From positions 1,803,001 to 1,867,000 of the forward strand of contig NZ_CP154874.1 of assembly GCF_041729615.1 (NCBI RefSeq): 64,000 nt of DNA, written 5' to 3'. Position numbers and translations under genes: made by a program. Under the pieces are notes generated by a model, which searched no databases, was not told where the DNA came from, and saw only the letters and a list, made by a program, of their open reading frames with translations. Of this stretch, positions 1 through 9,100 are shown piece after piece (position 1 is the first letter of the stretch; each line of letters begins with the position of its first letter). The stretch comes from Pseudomonas alcaligenes. GTDB lineage: Bacteria > Pseudomonadota > Gammaproteobacteria > Pseudomonadales > Pseudomonadaceae.

Positions 1-29
1 AACACAGCCACAGACGCCGCGGAGGCCCC

Positions 30-650
30 ATGAGCACCATGACCCTGTTCCACTCCCCTGCCTCGCCCTTCGTGCGCAAGGTGCGGGTCCTGTTGCACGA
101 GACCGGCCAGCAGGACCGCGTGGCCCTGCAGGAGGTACAGCTGACCCCGGTGAACCCCAGCAGCGCGGTGCTGCAGGGCAACCCGGCAGGCAAGATCCCC
201 GTCCTGCGCCTGGCCGACGGCTCGCTGCTCTACGACAGCCGGGTGATCCTCGACTACCTTGACGCCCAGCACGTCGGCGCGCCGCTGATCCCGCCGAGCG
301 GCCATGCACGCTGGCGCCGCCTCAGCCTGGCCGCGCTGGCCGACGCCATCCTCGACGCCGCCGTGCTGCTGCGTTACGAGACCTTCCTGCGTCCCGCGGA
401 CAAGCGCTGGGAGCTCTGGGAAGACGCACAGCAGGACAAGATCGAGCGCAGCCTGGCCTACTTCGAACACGACTGCCTGGCCGAGCTCGCCAGTCACTTC
501 GACATCGCTGCCATCGGCCTGGCCTGCGCCCTCGGCTACCTCGATCTGCGCCAGCCGCAGCTGGGCTGGCGCCAGCGCTACCCAGGCCTGGCCGCCTGGT
601 TCGCCGAGGTCGAGCGGCGCCCCTCGATGCAGGCCAGCGCCCCCGCCTGA
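30..650 (+). CDS. Glutathione S-transferase family protein (YibF-like)
   Basis: A 206-residue cytosolic protein with the two-domain GST layout: a thioredoxin-like N-terminal half (about residues 4-80) and an all-helical C-terminal half. The N-terminus carries the SPxSPFVRKV signature, in which a serine near the start usually contacts glutathione sulphur, and a cis-proline region GKIPVL follows near residue 55. This pattern resembles the YibF/beta-type group; the substrate is unknown. A GGAGG lies 4 bases before the chosen ATG; a second in-frame ATG three codons later (position 39) is a possible alternative. It is convergent with the creD-side genes and appears monocistronic within the window, although the upstream context is cut off. 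Confidence 0.9.
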   Translation: MSTMTLFHSPASPFVRKVRVLLHETGQQDRVALQEVQLTPVNPSSAVLQGNPAGKIPVLRLADGSLLYDSRVILDYLDAQHVGAPLIPPSGHARWRRLSLAALADAILDAAVLLRYETFLRPADKRWELWEDAQQDKIERSLAYFEHDCLAELASHFDIAAIGLACALGYLDLRQPQLGWRQRYPGLAAWFAEVERRPSMQASAPA

Positions 651-736
651 GGCGCACGCGGGAACAGGCGGGCGATGCGCCGCGCCAGCAGGTGCGCGCG
701 GCGCGCCTCCTCGCGCAGGCCCAGATGCCCGCTCAT
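578..736 (-). CDS. Possible small translationally coupled ORF (52 aa)
   Basis: An open frame of 52 codons whose ATG overlaps the TGA of the preceding membrane-protein gene in an ATGA arrangement, typical of translational coupling. The first half is a basic, amphipathic-looking stretch rich in Arg, Ala and Leu. The last 24 codons run antisense through the 3' end of the glutathione transferase gene, so the tail may be fortuitous. No family is recognised. It could equally be an open frame produced by high GC content; the coupling geometry is the only positive argument. Confidence 0.25.
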   Translation of the reverse strand: MSGHLGLREEARRAHLLARRIARLFPRAPQAGALACIEGRRSTSANQAARPG

Positions 737-1038
737 GGCCGGTACCACAGGCGGAAGAAGCCGGCGGCCAGCAGCAGGGCCACCTGCCCCAGGGCCGCGC
801 ACAGCTGCAGGAAGGACTGCACGTGGGGGTTGCTCGCGGCGTCGGCGAGCCCGGTCAGCTCCGCCCAGAAGCCGGCCGGCAGCAGTTGCAGGGCCAGCCA
901 GGCCAGCGGCCGGCCGGTGAAGTTGAGGCCGTGGATCAGGTCGAACTGGCCGAAGAACATCAGGCCGATCAGCAGCAGCCCGGCCACCACCAGGCCGAGG
1001 GCGAAACAGGCGCAGAACTGCAGCAGCAGACGAAACAT
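733..1038 (-). CDS. Small integral membrane protein downstream of creD
   Basis: A 101-residue hydrophobic protein with two to three predicted membrane segments: about residues 4-30, a shorter hydrophobic stretch near 45-58, and 78-95 before a basic FRLWYRP C-terminus. The ATG follows a clear GAGGAGA ribosome binding site. It starts 48 bases after the creD stop on the same strand, so it is probably cotranscribed with creD and may belong to the CreB regulon. No enzymatic motif is visible and I do not recognise the family. Confidence 0.7.
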   Translation of the reverse strand: MFRLLLQFCACFALGLVVAGLLLIGLMFFGQFDLIHGLNFTGRPLAWLALQLLPAGFWAELTGLADAASNPHVQSFLQLCAALGQVALLLAAGFFRLWYRP

Positions 1039-1086
1039 GGCGATCTCCTCGCAGAGGGGCGCGGCAGCCGCCGCGCCCGGTCGATA

Positions 1087-2433
1087 TCAGGCGGCGGCCG
1101 GCTTGCCCAGGCCGTACCAGTCCAGCTTGCGGGTCAGCAGCATCACCGTGGCGAGCAGGCCGAACACCAGCAGCGAGCCCATCAGCAGGGCGTAGTCCTC
1201 GGCGGACAGCAGGGCGTAGAGCATGGCGTAGAGCCCGGCCAGCACGGCGGTGAAGGCGGCGCCACGCAACCAGCTGTGCAGCACGTGGCTGACGTAGAAG
1301 CCGATCAGCAGCACGCAGGCCGCGGCCGCCAGCACATAGGCCTGGGCGAAGGCCATGTGCTCGGCCAGCGACAGCAGCAGCAGGTAGAACATCGCCAGCG
1401 CCAGGCCGACCAGGCCGTACTGCACCGGATGCACGGCCAGGCGCTTGAGCACCTCGAAGAGGAAGAAGCCGGCGAAGGTCAGGGCGATGAACAGCAGGGC
1501 GTACTTCAGCGCGCGGTCACTCTTGAGGTACTGGTCCACCGGGTCGACGAAGCTGACGCCGAACTGGCGGCTCTCGAAGGCGTGGCATTCGCCGCCGCTG
1601 GTGCAGGCGGCCAGGGCCTCCTCCATGTTGGTGGCGAAGAAGCTGGTCTGCCAGCGCGCGGAGAAGCCCGTGGCGGTGATCTCGCGCTCGCTCGGCAGGT
1701 ACTCGCCGACGAAGCTCGGGTGCGGCCAGTCGGCACTGAGGTCGACCAGGGTCTCGCGGCCGACCGGGGCGATGTCGAGCCGGCCGGTGCCCTGCAGCAG
1801 CAGGTCGAAGGCGAACTCCAGGCGCTGCGCCTGGTGGGTGTCCGCCACGGCCAGCGGCAGCGGCGCATGCACCCCGGCGCCCAGCAGCGGGTCGGCGCTG
1901 CCCGGCTGGAACGGCAGCCGGCGCTCGCCCAGCTGCAGCACCAGATTGTTCTTGATGCCGCGGATGTCGCTGATGCCGACGCTGACGAAGGGCTCGCCGA
2001 AGCGGTAGTCGCCGATATCCTCGGTCACGCCGAAGTTGGCCGGAAGGGCGAAGTGGCCGGCCAGGCGGCTGTTGCTGTGGTACAGGCGCGCCTGGTAGAT
2101 GCCGCGGGCGCGCAGCTCGGTGCTGATGTCGCCGCCCAGGGCCAGGCGCTCCGGCAGGAAGTACAGGCGCCCGCTGGCCTCGCCCTCCTCCAGGTAGCGC
2201 TCGCCGGTCTTGGCGTGGGTTTTCCACTGGCGCACCGTCTTGCGGTAGGGCACCACCAGCAGCGGGCCGGTGATCTTCTGGCTGTAGCTGGAGCTGCGCG
2301 CGATGTCTTCCAGCACGCCGTCGCGCAGGCTCTGGCGCTCCTCGATCATGCCGTCGATCATCAGGATGGGAATCATCAGCAGGAAGATCAGCGCGGCGAT
2401 GGCGCCGAGCTTGAGCAGCAGGTTGCGGTTCAT
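1087..2433 (-). CDS. creD: Inner membrane protein CreD
   Basis: This 448-residue protein matches the CreD family: one N-terminal membrane anchor (about residues 8-28), a large periplasmic domain (about 30-300), then a block of about six C-terminal membrane helices ending near residue 435. CreD is the main effector of the CreBC two-component regulon, linked in Pseudomonas and Aeromonas to envelope integrity and beta-lactam responses; its biochemical activity is unknown. The ATG is preceded by an AAGGAGA site. Three GTGGA/GTGGC direct repeats with 11-bp period lie about 70-95 bases upstream and look like CreB binding tags. Unlike the usual contiguous creBCD, it is separated here from creC by three other genes. 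Confidence 0.95.
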   Translation of the reverse strand: MNRNLLLKLGAIAALIFLLMIPILMIDGMIEERQSLRDGVLEDIARSSSYSQKITGPLLVVPYRKTVRQWKTHAKTGERYLEEGEASGRLYFLPERLALGGDISTELRARGIYQARLYHSNSRLAGHFALPANFGVTEDIGDYRFGEPFVSVGISDIRGIKNNLVLQLGERRLPFQPGSADPLLGAGVHAPLPLAVADTHQAQRLEFAFDLLLQGTGRLDIAPVGRETLVDLSADWPHPSFVGEYLPSEREITATGFSARWQTSFFATNMEEALAACTSGGECHAFESRQFGVSFVDPVDQYLKSDRALKYALLFIALTFAGFFLFEVLKRLAVHPVQYGLVGLALAMFYLLLLSLAEHMAFAQAYVLAAAACVLLIGFYVSHVLHSWLRGAAFTAVLAGLYAMLYALLSAEDYALLMGSLLVFGLLATVMLLTRKLDWYGLGKPAAA

Positions 2434-2501
2434 GGGACTCTCCTTGGGTTGGACCGTGGGGAGAGTCTCGACGGCGCCCGTGGCGGCGCCATGCGCGAAA
2501 T

Positions 2502-2528
2502 GTGGAGACTGTGTGGAGTTTGTGTGGC
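2502..2528 (-). promoter_or_regulatory. Putative CreB binding tags upstream of creD (three direct repeats)
   Basis: On the plus strand GTGGA (2502-2506), GTGGA (2513-2517) and GTGGC (2524-2528) repeat with an exact 11-bp period. Read toward creD this is TCCAC-N6-TCCAC plus a third copy. The established cre/blr tag is TTCAC-N6-TTCAC, so spacing is identical and each core differs at one base. Location upstream of creD, the canonical CreB target, supports the call. No clear -10 was identified. Confidence 0.55.
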
Positions 2529-2640
2529 CGCGAGGACTGCCGGAGTCAGACCAGGCGGGCCGAAGGAGCGGAAATCACTGTGGCGTGGTGAGCATCCCGC
2601 GGCTGGCTTCAACCACGCCGGGCCGGCGCAAAGCCCGTTG

Positions 2641-3075
2641 TCACTCGCCGCGGATGTACTGCTCCAGCTGCTGGATCAGGCTGGCCTGGTCGTCGATGGT
2701 CTGCTTGACCAGGTCGCCGATCGACAACAGGCCGATCACCTCGCCCTCGGCGACCACCGGCAGGTGGCGCAGGCGCCTATCACTCATCAGCTGCAGGCAG
2801 TGCTGCACGCTGTCGCGCGGGCCGACGGTGATCACCTCGGCAGTCATGATGTCGCTGACCTTGGCATCGAAGGCGGCGCGCTCCAGCTCGGCCAGCTTGC
2901 GCACATAGTCACGCTCGCTGACGATGCCCACCAGGCGTCCTCCGGCCATCACCACCAGCGCACCGATGCGCTTCTCGGCCAGCTGCTTGACCGCGTCGAG
3001 TACCGAGCTGTCCGGTGTGACGCTGTAGAGATAGGCATTGGTCTTGGTTCTGAGCAGTTCTGCAACGGTCTTCAT
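2641..3075 (-). CDS. Tandem CBS-domain protein
   Basis: A 144-residue soluble protein made of two CBS motifs (about residues 15-65 and 80-135), forming one Bateman module with the usual GIVSERDYVRK and GLLSIGDLVK ends. Stand-alone CBS pairs bind adenosine nucleotides and act as energy or redox sensors; no catalytic domain is fused here. The start at 3075 is chosen because GGGGAGG precedes it by about 6 bases, although the frame stays open further upstream. It lies between the exported-protein gene (stop at 3168) and creD (start at 2433) on the same strand, but gaps of 92 and 207 bases leave cotranscription uncertain. Confidence 0.88.
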   Translation of the reverse strand: MKTVAELLRTKTNAYLYSVTPDSSVLDAVKQLAEKRIGALVVMAGGRLVGIVSERDYVRKLAELERAAFDAKVSDIMTAEVITVGPRDSVQHCLQLMSDRRLRHLPVVAEGEVIGLLSIGDLVKQTIDDQASLIQQLEQYIRGE

Positions 3076-3167
3076 GCATCGCCTCCCCGGGCTGTGGTCG
3101 TTCCCCATCAAGCAGGATTCCTGCCAGCCTGCCGGCCGGCCCCGCCTGTGACGAAGCATAGCGCAGC

Positions 3168-4181
3168 TCAGTCGAGACTCCGCTGCAGGGCCGGCAGATC
3201 GAGCTGGGCCACGGCCTGGCGTACCTTGAGGCCCAGCGTGTGGTCGTTGAGGAACCCCTTGTTGACCACGCTCAGGGTCAGCAGCTGCACGCTGCTGGCC
3301 GGCAGGCCCGTCTGGAAGTAGTCGGCGGCGGGGCTGACATAGTAGACCGCGGCGGGGTCGCTGCAGGCGGCGAACAGCTGGCCCAGGCGCTGGCTGCTGC
3401 TCTGGCAGGTCGGCGCGCGCCGCTCGGCCTCGCCCATGCCGTCGAGCAGCGCCTGCTTCTGCGCCACCGTGCCCTGCCACTGGCGGATGAACTGCTGCAG
3501 CTGCTGGCGGCTCTCGGCATCGCCGGCCGCGGCCAGTTGCTGCTGCAGCCCGGCGAGGTGCTCGCGCTCGCTGCCCAGCAGGCCCTCGAGATAACGCTGC
3601 CGGCTGACATGGGTGAACGGCTTGCGCCCCGGCTTGTGCACCACCACCACATCCTTGTTGCCGACCTGCAGCACCGGCATGCCCTGCAGGCGCCGCGGCT
3701 TGACCGCCACCTGGTAGTAGTCGCCAAGCGCATCCCGGCCCACCGGGTAGCCGAACAGCGCGCGCGGGTCGTTGATCCGCAGCACTATGCCCGGCCCCTC
3801 GCCATAGCCGCGCCAGCCGCCCTGGGCGGCCGGCTCGCTGCGCGCCGGATCGACCCGCCGCACCAGCAGCAGCGCCTGGCCGATCGCCGGCGCGCCGGGC
3901 AGCCCGGCGTCCTGCTCGAACAGGCCGAGCCCCTGGTCGATGGCGAAGCCGCGCAGGGGCGCCAGCGCCGGGGTCTGCCGCAGCTGCGCCAGCAGGTCGT
4001 CGAGGCGCGCGCGCAGGCGCGGCACCTCGGCCTGAGGCAACGGACGGCCCTGGATATCCAGGCGGGCGACGCCGACCGAGCCGGGCGCGTCGAGCAGGGG
4101 CACCGGGACGGTCGCCCAGGCGCTGCCCCAGGCACCCAGCGCCAGCAGCAGGCCGAGCGCCTGCAGCGACGGCAGGCGCAC
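3168..4181 (-). CDS. Exported protein of unknown function
   Basis: A 337-residue protein with a Sec-type signal peptide (residues 1-23, ending WGSAWA) and no membrane segment afterwards. The mature part is hydrophilic, with a helical Gln/Ala-rich region around residues 200-250 and two cysteines near residues 265 and 277 that could form a disulphide. It starts with GTG, and this GTG shares its first base with the TAG stop of the upstream lipoprotein gene (4181), implying translational coupling. I do not recognise the family. The coupling suggests that the two products work together in the periplasm or envelope. Confidence 0.75.
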   Translation of the reverse strand: MRLPSLQALGLLLALGAWGSAWATVPVPLLDAPGSVGVARLDIQGRPLPQAEVPRLRARLDDLLAQLRQTPALAPLRGFAIDQGLGLFEQDAGLPGAPAIGQALLLVRRVDPARSEPAAQGGWRGYGEGPGIVLRINDPRALFGYPVGRDALGDYYQVAVKPRRLQGMPVLQVGNKDVVVVHKPGRKPFTHVSRQRYLEGLLGSEREHLAGLQQQLAAAGDAESRQQLQQFIRQWQGTVAQKQALLDGMGEAERRAPTCQSSSQRLGQLFAACSDPAAVYYVSPAADYFQTGLPASSVQLLTLSVVNKGFLNDHTLGLKVRQAVAQLDLPALQRSLD

Positions 4182-4438
4182 TACCAGTCCGCTTCGGCGT
4201 CGGCGGCCGGCTCGGCGGCGGCGCTGCCGTTGCCTTCGCTACGCGCCGCGCTGCTGGCCTGCCCGGCCCCCTGCGCCGCCACCTGCACGGTCTTCACCGC
4301 CAGGCCCTGGTCGGCGCCACTGAGCGAGGTTTCCTGCATGGCGCGGCTGAGCATGTCGCCGAGCAACTGGTTCTGCTCGGCGCTGGCACAGCCGGCGAGC
4401 AGGGTGACGAGGACGAGGGACGACAGCGGGCGGATCAT
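4181..4438 (-). CDS. Small lipoprotein
   Basis: An 85-residue protein with a lipoprotein signal peptide and lipobox LLAGC (Cys16). The mature part is only about 70 residues, polar, Ala/Glu rich and likely disordered toward the C-terminus. No aspartate follows the lipidated cysteine (CAS), which favours outer-membrane sorting by the Lol rule. It begins 62 bases after the creC stop on the same strand and its stop overlaps the next start by one base. Function unknown; by position it may form a CreBC-linked envelope unit with the downstream exported protein. Confidence 0.75.
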   Translation of the reverse strand: MIRPLSSLVLVTLLAGCASAEQNQLLGDMLSRAMQETSLSGADQGLAVKTVQVAAQGAGQASSAARSEGNGSAAAEPAADAEADW

Positions 4439-4500
4439 CGGGCGGCTCCTGCAGCGGGGATCGGGAGCCGCACTGTGGCGCCGCAGCGTTCGCGGATCGT

Positions 4501-5925
4501 TCAGGCGGCCGGCAGGCGCAGGCTGGCACGCACGCCGCCGGCGACATTGGCCAGGGCCAGCGCGCCGCCGTGCAGCAGCGCCACCTCCTGCACGAAATTC
4601 AGCCCCAGACCGGTGCTCTTGCGCCCGCTGGCGGGGCGCGGCAACGAGTAGAAGCGCTCGGTCAGGCGCGGCAAGGCGTACTCGGGAATCGCCTCGCCCT
4701 GGTTGAACAGCGCCAGCTCCACGTCGCTGCCCTGCAGCTGGGCGGTGAAGCGCAGCTGGCCGCCGGGGGCACTGAAGTCCAGCGCGTTGTCCAGCAGGTT
4801 GGCCAGCGCCTGGCGCAGCAGGAAGCGCTCGCCCAGCGCGCCAAGAGCGGCCGGGATGGCGTTCTCCACCTGCAGTCCGGCGGCCTGGATGCGCGCCGCC
4901 TGGGCCTGCAGCAGTTCGTCGACCAGGTCATGCAGCGCTATCGCCACGCGCTCTTCCAGGCCCTGGCGCTGCTCCACCTGGGCCAGGTTGAGCAGGCGCT
5001 CGATCAGCTGCTGCAGGCGCGCGCCCTCGCTGGCGATGTTGGCCACGAAACGCTGGCGCTGCTCGGCCGGCATCTCGCCCTCGAGCAGCTCGGCGGCGCC
5101 GCGGATGGCCGCCAGCGGGCTCTTCAACTCGTGGGTCAGGGTGTGCACGTACTGCTCGACGTAGGCCTTGCCCTCCAGCTCGGTGCGCATCTTCTGCACC
5201 GCCTGGGCCAGCTGGGTCAGCTCGCCGCCGCGCAGGGCCGGCAGCTCGGCGCGCTGGCCCTGGCTGACCGCTTGGGCGTAGCGGGTGAGCTTGCGCAGCG
5301 AGCCGCTGAGCCACCAGGACAACACCCCGCCGATCAGCAGGCCGAGGCCGATCAGCCCGGCGCCGAGCCAGCCCAGGCGCCGCTGCGAGCGCTCGATGTA
5401 GGGCTGCAGCGACTGGTTCGGCTTGGCCACCGAGACCACGCCGATGATCCGCTCGCCATCCTTGATCGGCGCCGCCACGTACATCACCGAGCTGTCCTCG
5501 TCGGCCGGGTCCTCGCGGGTCGAGCGCGCGCCGTACTGGCCGCGCAGGGTCAGGTAGACGTCGTTCCAGCGCGAGTAGTCCTGGCCCACGGCCACGCCGC
5601 TGGAGTCGAGCAGGACGATGCCGCGGGCGTCGGTGACGTAGATGCGGTGGTTCACCGCGCGCTTCTCCACACCCCAGATCTGCGCCTGCGGCTGGCGTCG
5701 GCCATAGGACTCGAGTAGCGCCGGCAGGCGGCCCTGGGCCAGCTGGCCGCTCTTGACCTCGTCACGCAGGATCTCGGCCAGCAGGTTGGCGGTGTCCACC
5801 AGGGTCTCCTCGGTGGACTGGCGCACGCCGGGGCGGATCTCGTCCATCACCGTGCTCAGCACGAACCAGCCGGCCAGGCCGACGAACAAGAAGTACACCA
5901 GGAAGATCCGGACGCCTAGCGGCAT
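4501..5925 (-). CDS. creC: Sensor histidine kinase CreC
   Basis: The 474-residue length equals that of E. coli CreC. Layout: membrane helix 1 (about 7-25), a periplasmic sensor domain (about 28-180), membrane helix 2 (about 184-205), HAMP linker, dimerisation/phosphoacceptor domain with HELKSP in which the histidine is residue 265, then an ATPase domain with an N-box (ALANLLDNALDFS) and G-box (GLGLNFV). CreC phosphorylates CreB in response to metabolic or envelope signals. The ATG at 5925 has a GGGAGGG site 6 bases upstream; a longer open frame exists but lacks such support. creB is not adjacent: a convergent 3.8-kb regulator gene lies between them, so creC needs its own promoter in 5926-6166. 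Confidence 0.96.
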   Translation of the reverse strand: MPLGVRIFLVYFLFVGLAGWFVLSTVMDEIRPGVRQSTEETLVDTANLLAEILRDEVKSGQLAQGRLPALLESYGRRQPQAQIWGVEKRAVNHRIYVTDARGIVLLDSSGVAVGQDYSRWNDVYLTLRGQYGARSTREDPADEDSSVMYVAAPIKDGERIIGVVSVAKPNQSLQPYIERSQRRLGWLGAGLIGLGLLIGGVLSWWLSGSLRKLTRYAQAVSQGQRAELPALRGGELTQLAQAVQKMRTELEGKAYVEQYVHTLTHELKSPLAAIRGAAELLEGEMPAEQRQRFVANIASEGARLQQLIERLLNLAQVEQRQGLEERVAIALHDLVDELLQAQAARIQAAGLQVENAIPAALGALGERFLLRQALANLLDNALDFSAPGGQLRFTAQLQGSDVELALFNQGEAIPEYALPRLTERFYSLPRPASGRKSTGLGLNFVQEVALLHGGALALANVAGGVRASLRLPAA

Positions 5926-6166
5926 GGCCGCCCTCCCGTGCGCTGCAGCTGGCTCGATGACATGCTTACGTCCCTGTGCTGTGGCGGGCGTCCGGCGTGG
6001 CTGTCGCCGCGCGCCGCTTCGGTGGCAGAATAGCGTCGCGGTCATGGCCGACACCGCCCGAATGGGCGGCGGGATGCGCGAACGACAAGGCCAGCATACC
6101 GTACAACAGAACCGGATCTGCCCCACCCGCCCAGAGCCCGAGCCCACCGGCCGGGAAAGCCCCGAC

Positions 6167-9100
6167 ATGGATGCTGTCACCTCCGCCACGCCGCTGCAGC
6201 TGAACCTGCTCGGCAACTTCGCCGCCCTCTGGCACGGCCAGCCGCTGGACGGCTTCAACTACGACAAGATGCGCGCCCTGCTCGCCTACCTGAGCCTGGA
6301 GCACACGCGCGAACACAGCCGCGAGACCCTCGCCGCCCTGCTCTGGGAGTCCAGTCCGGCCAGCACCTGGCGCGGCAACCTGCGGCGCACCCTGTCCGAC
6401 CTGCGCCGGGTGCTGGAGGCGCCGACCGGCCTGGAACTGTTCGCTGCCGGCAAGAACAGCCTGCGCTTCCTGCCCGCCGGGCGCATCGACGCCCTGCGCT
6501 TTCGCCAGACGCCGCAGCGCTGCAGCGCGAGCCCGGCCTGCCAGCAGTGCCCCAGCTGCATCGCGGAACTGGAGGAGGCGGTGGCGCTGTACCGCGGCGA
6601 CTTCCTCGCCGGCCTCGACCTGCCCGACTGCCCCGACTTCGAGGACTGGCTGCTGCTGCAGCGCGAGTCGCTGCGCTGCCACGCCCTGGCCCTGCTGGAA
6701 CACCTGAGCAACCACTTCGAGCAGCATGGCGAGCTGCAGCGCGCCCTGCCCCACGCCCGCCGCCTGGTGGAACTCGACCCCTGGCAGGAGAGCGGCCAGC
6801 AGCGCCTGATGCGCCTGCTCAGCCGCAACGGCCAGAGCGCCGCCGCCCTGGCGCAGTACGAGAGCTTCCGCAACCAGCTGTGGAAGGAGCTGGGCGTGCA
6901 CCCGAGCAGGGAATGCCAGGCCCTGCAGCAGCGCATCAGCCGCGGCGAGCTGGGCGCGGCGCCCATCCCGGCGCCGGCACGCGCGGTGGCGCTGCCGCCA
7001 CCGCCGGCCGAGCTGCGCCAGGTCACCGTGCTGTACTGCGAGATTTCCACCGGCGCCAGCGCCGACCCCGAGGAAGCCCTGGCCCTGCTGGCCGAGCCCC
7101 AGGCGCAGTGCGCCCAGGTGATCCGCGCCCACGGCGGCTACCTGGTGCAGGCCCACGGCGGCGGCCTGCTGGCCTACTTCGGCTATCCCCAGGCGCGCGA
7201 GGATGCCGCGCGCATCGCCGTGCAGGCCGCCCTGTCGCTGGCCGCCGCCTGCGAGCCGGCCCAGGTGCGCTGCGGCCTGCACACCGGGCAGATCGTCACC
7301 GCGCCGGGCCAGCAGATGCCCGATGCCACCGGCTTCACCTCCGACCTGGCGATCCAGGTGCGCCAGCTCGCCGGCTACCAGGAAGTGACCCTGAGCAGCG
7401 CCACCTTCCGCCTGGTGCAGGGCTACTTCCGCTGCCTGCCGCTGCAGCTGTGCCTGCTCGGCACCGGCGCCAGCGCCGGCACCATCTACCGCGCCGAGGC
7501 GGCCAGCGCGGCGCGCCACCGCCTGGCCGCGCAGCCGCGGCTGACCCCGCTGGTCGGCCGCGACGCCGAGCTGCAGCAGCTGCTCGCACTGTGGCAGCAG
7601 GTGCACGAGGAGAGGAGCAGCCAGGGCCTGCTGCTGTCGGGCGACCCGGGGGTGGGCAAGTCGCGGCTGATCCACGAGCTGGGCAAGCGCCTGCCGGTCA
7701 CCCTGCCCGGCCGCCAGGTCGAGCTGCGCTGCCTGGAGCCGCACCGCAGCGATCCGCTGTACCCCTGCGCCGAACTGATCCGCGGCCTGGCCGGCTTCCG
7801 CCCGGACACCACTGCGGAGCAGCGCTACCAGCGGCTCGACGAGGTGCTGCGGGTATTCGACCTCGACGCCGAGGGCCGCGACCTGATCGCCGACCTGCTC
7901 GACCTGCCGCTGCCGCCGACCTCGCCGGTGCACGGGATGCCCACCGAGCTGTGGCGCGAGCGCATGCACGAGGCCCTGCTGACCATCGTCCGCGCCAACC
8001 GCCAGCAACCGCTGCTGCTGGTGCTGGAGGACGCCCACTGGGCCGACTCCTCGACCCTGCAGCTGTTCGAGCGCCTGCTGCGCGAGCCGCAGCAGCGCCC
8101 GCTGCTGCTCCTGCTCAGCGCGCGCCCGGAGTTCGCCGCGCAGCCCTGGATCGACGCCGGCGCGCACCACCTGGAGCTGCCGCACCTGAGTACCGAGCTG
8201 GCCCGCGGCATGGTCGCCGGGCTGGCCGAGGGCCTCGAGCGCGGCGAGCTGCAGCGGGTGCTGGCGCTGGCCGACGGGGTGCCGCTGTTCATCGAGGAAC
8301 TGGTGCAGTGGGCGGCCAGCGACGACGCCCAGCAGGGCCTGCCGCTGACCCTCAACGACCTGCTGATGGCGCGCATCGACCGGCTCGGCGACGCCCGCGC
8401 CACCGCCCAGCTGGCCGCCGGCATCGGCCGCGAGTTCCATATCGAACTGCTCGAGGCCCTGTACGAGGGCGACCCGGCGCTGCTGCACGGCCACCTCAAG
8501 GACCTGCTGCGCAGCGGCCTGGTCAACCCCGGCCGGCAGTCGAGCCTGTACCAGTTCAAGCACGCGCTGATCCACCAGGCCGCCTACCTGTCGCAGACCC
8601 GTACCCAGCGCCGACGCAGCCATGGGCGCATCGCCGAGATCCTCCTGCAGCGCTTCCCGGCCCGGGCCCGGCAGGCGCCGGCCCAGCTCGCCCATCACCT
8701 GGCCGAGGCCGGCCTGGCCGCCGAGGCCATCCCGCACTGGCAGCGGGCCGCCGCCAACGCCCGGCGCCTGTCGGCCAACCGCGAGGCCGCCGACTGCCTG
8801 CAGCGCGCCCTGGCCTGCCTGGCCGAGCTGCCGGCCGGCGCCAAACGCGACAGCCTGGAACTGGAGCTGCAGCTGGCCCTGGGCACGGTGCTCAACTCCG
8901 CCGACGGCTACGGCGCGCCCACCACCCTGGCCGCCTTCGCCCGCGCCGAGGCACTGGCCGCCACGGTGGCGGACCCGCAGCTGCGTTTCCGCACCCTGTT
9001 CGGCCTGTGGGGCGGCGCCGGCTCGCAGGTGTCGCACGACCAGGTGCGGGTGCTCGGCCGCCAGGTGCTGGAGGCCGCCGAGCGCACCGGGCGCCTGGCC

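Noticed and set aside
304..3321. Very long plus-strand open frame (1005 codons) opposite creD and the CBS gene
   Set aside because: Low-complexity Gln/Ala/Gly/Arg translation, no ribosome site, and it runs antisense to recognisable genes; typical of high-GC shadow frames.
6062..6166. Upstream ATG codons (6062, 6074) as start of the large regulator
   Set aside because: They would add a basic, non-conserved-looking stretch before the winged-helix domain, which begins properly shortly after 6167.
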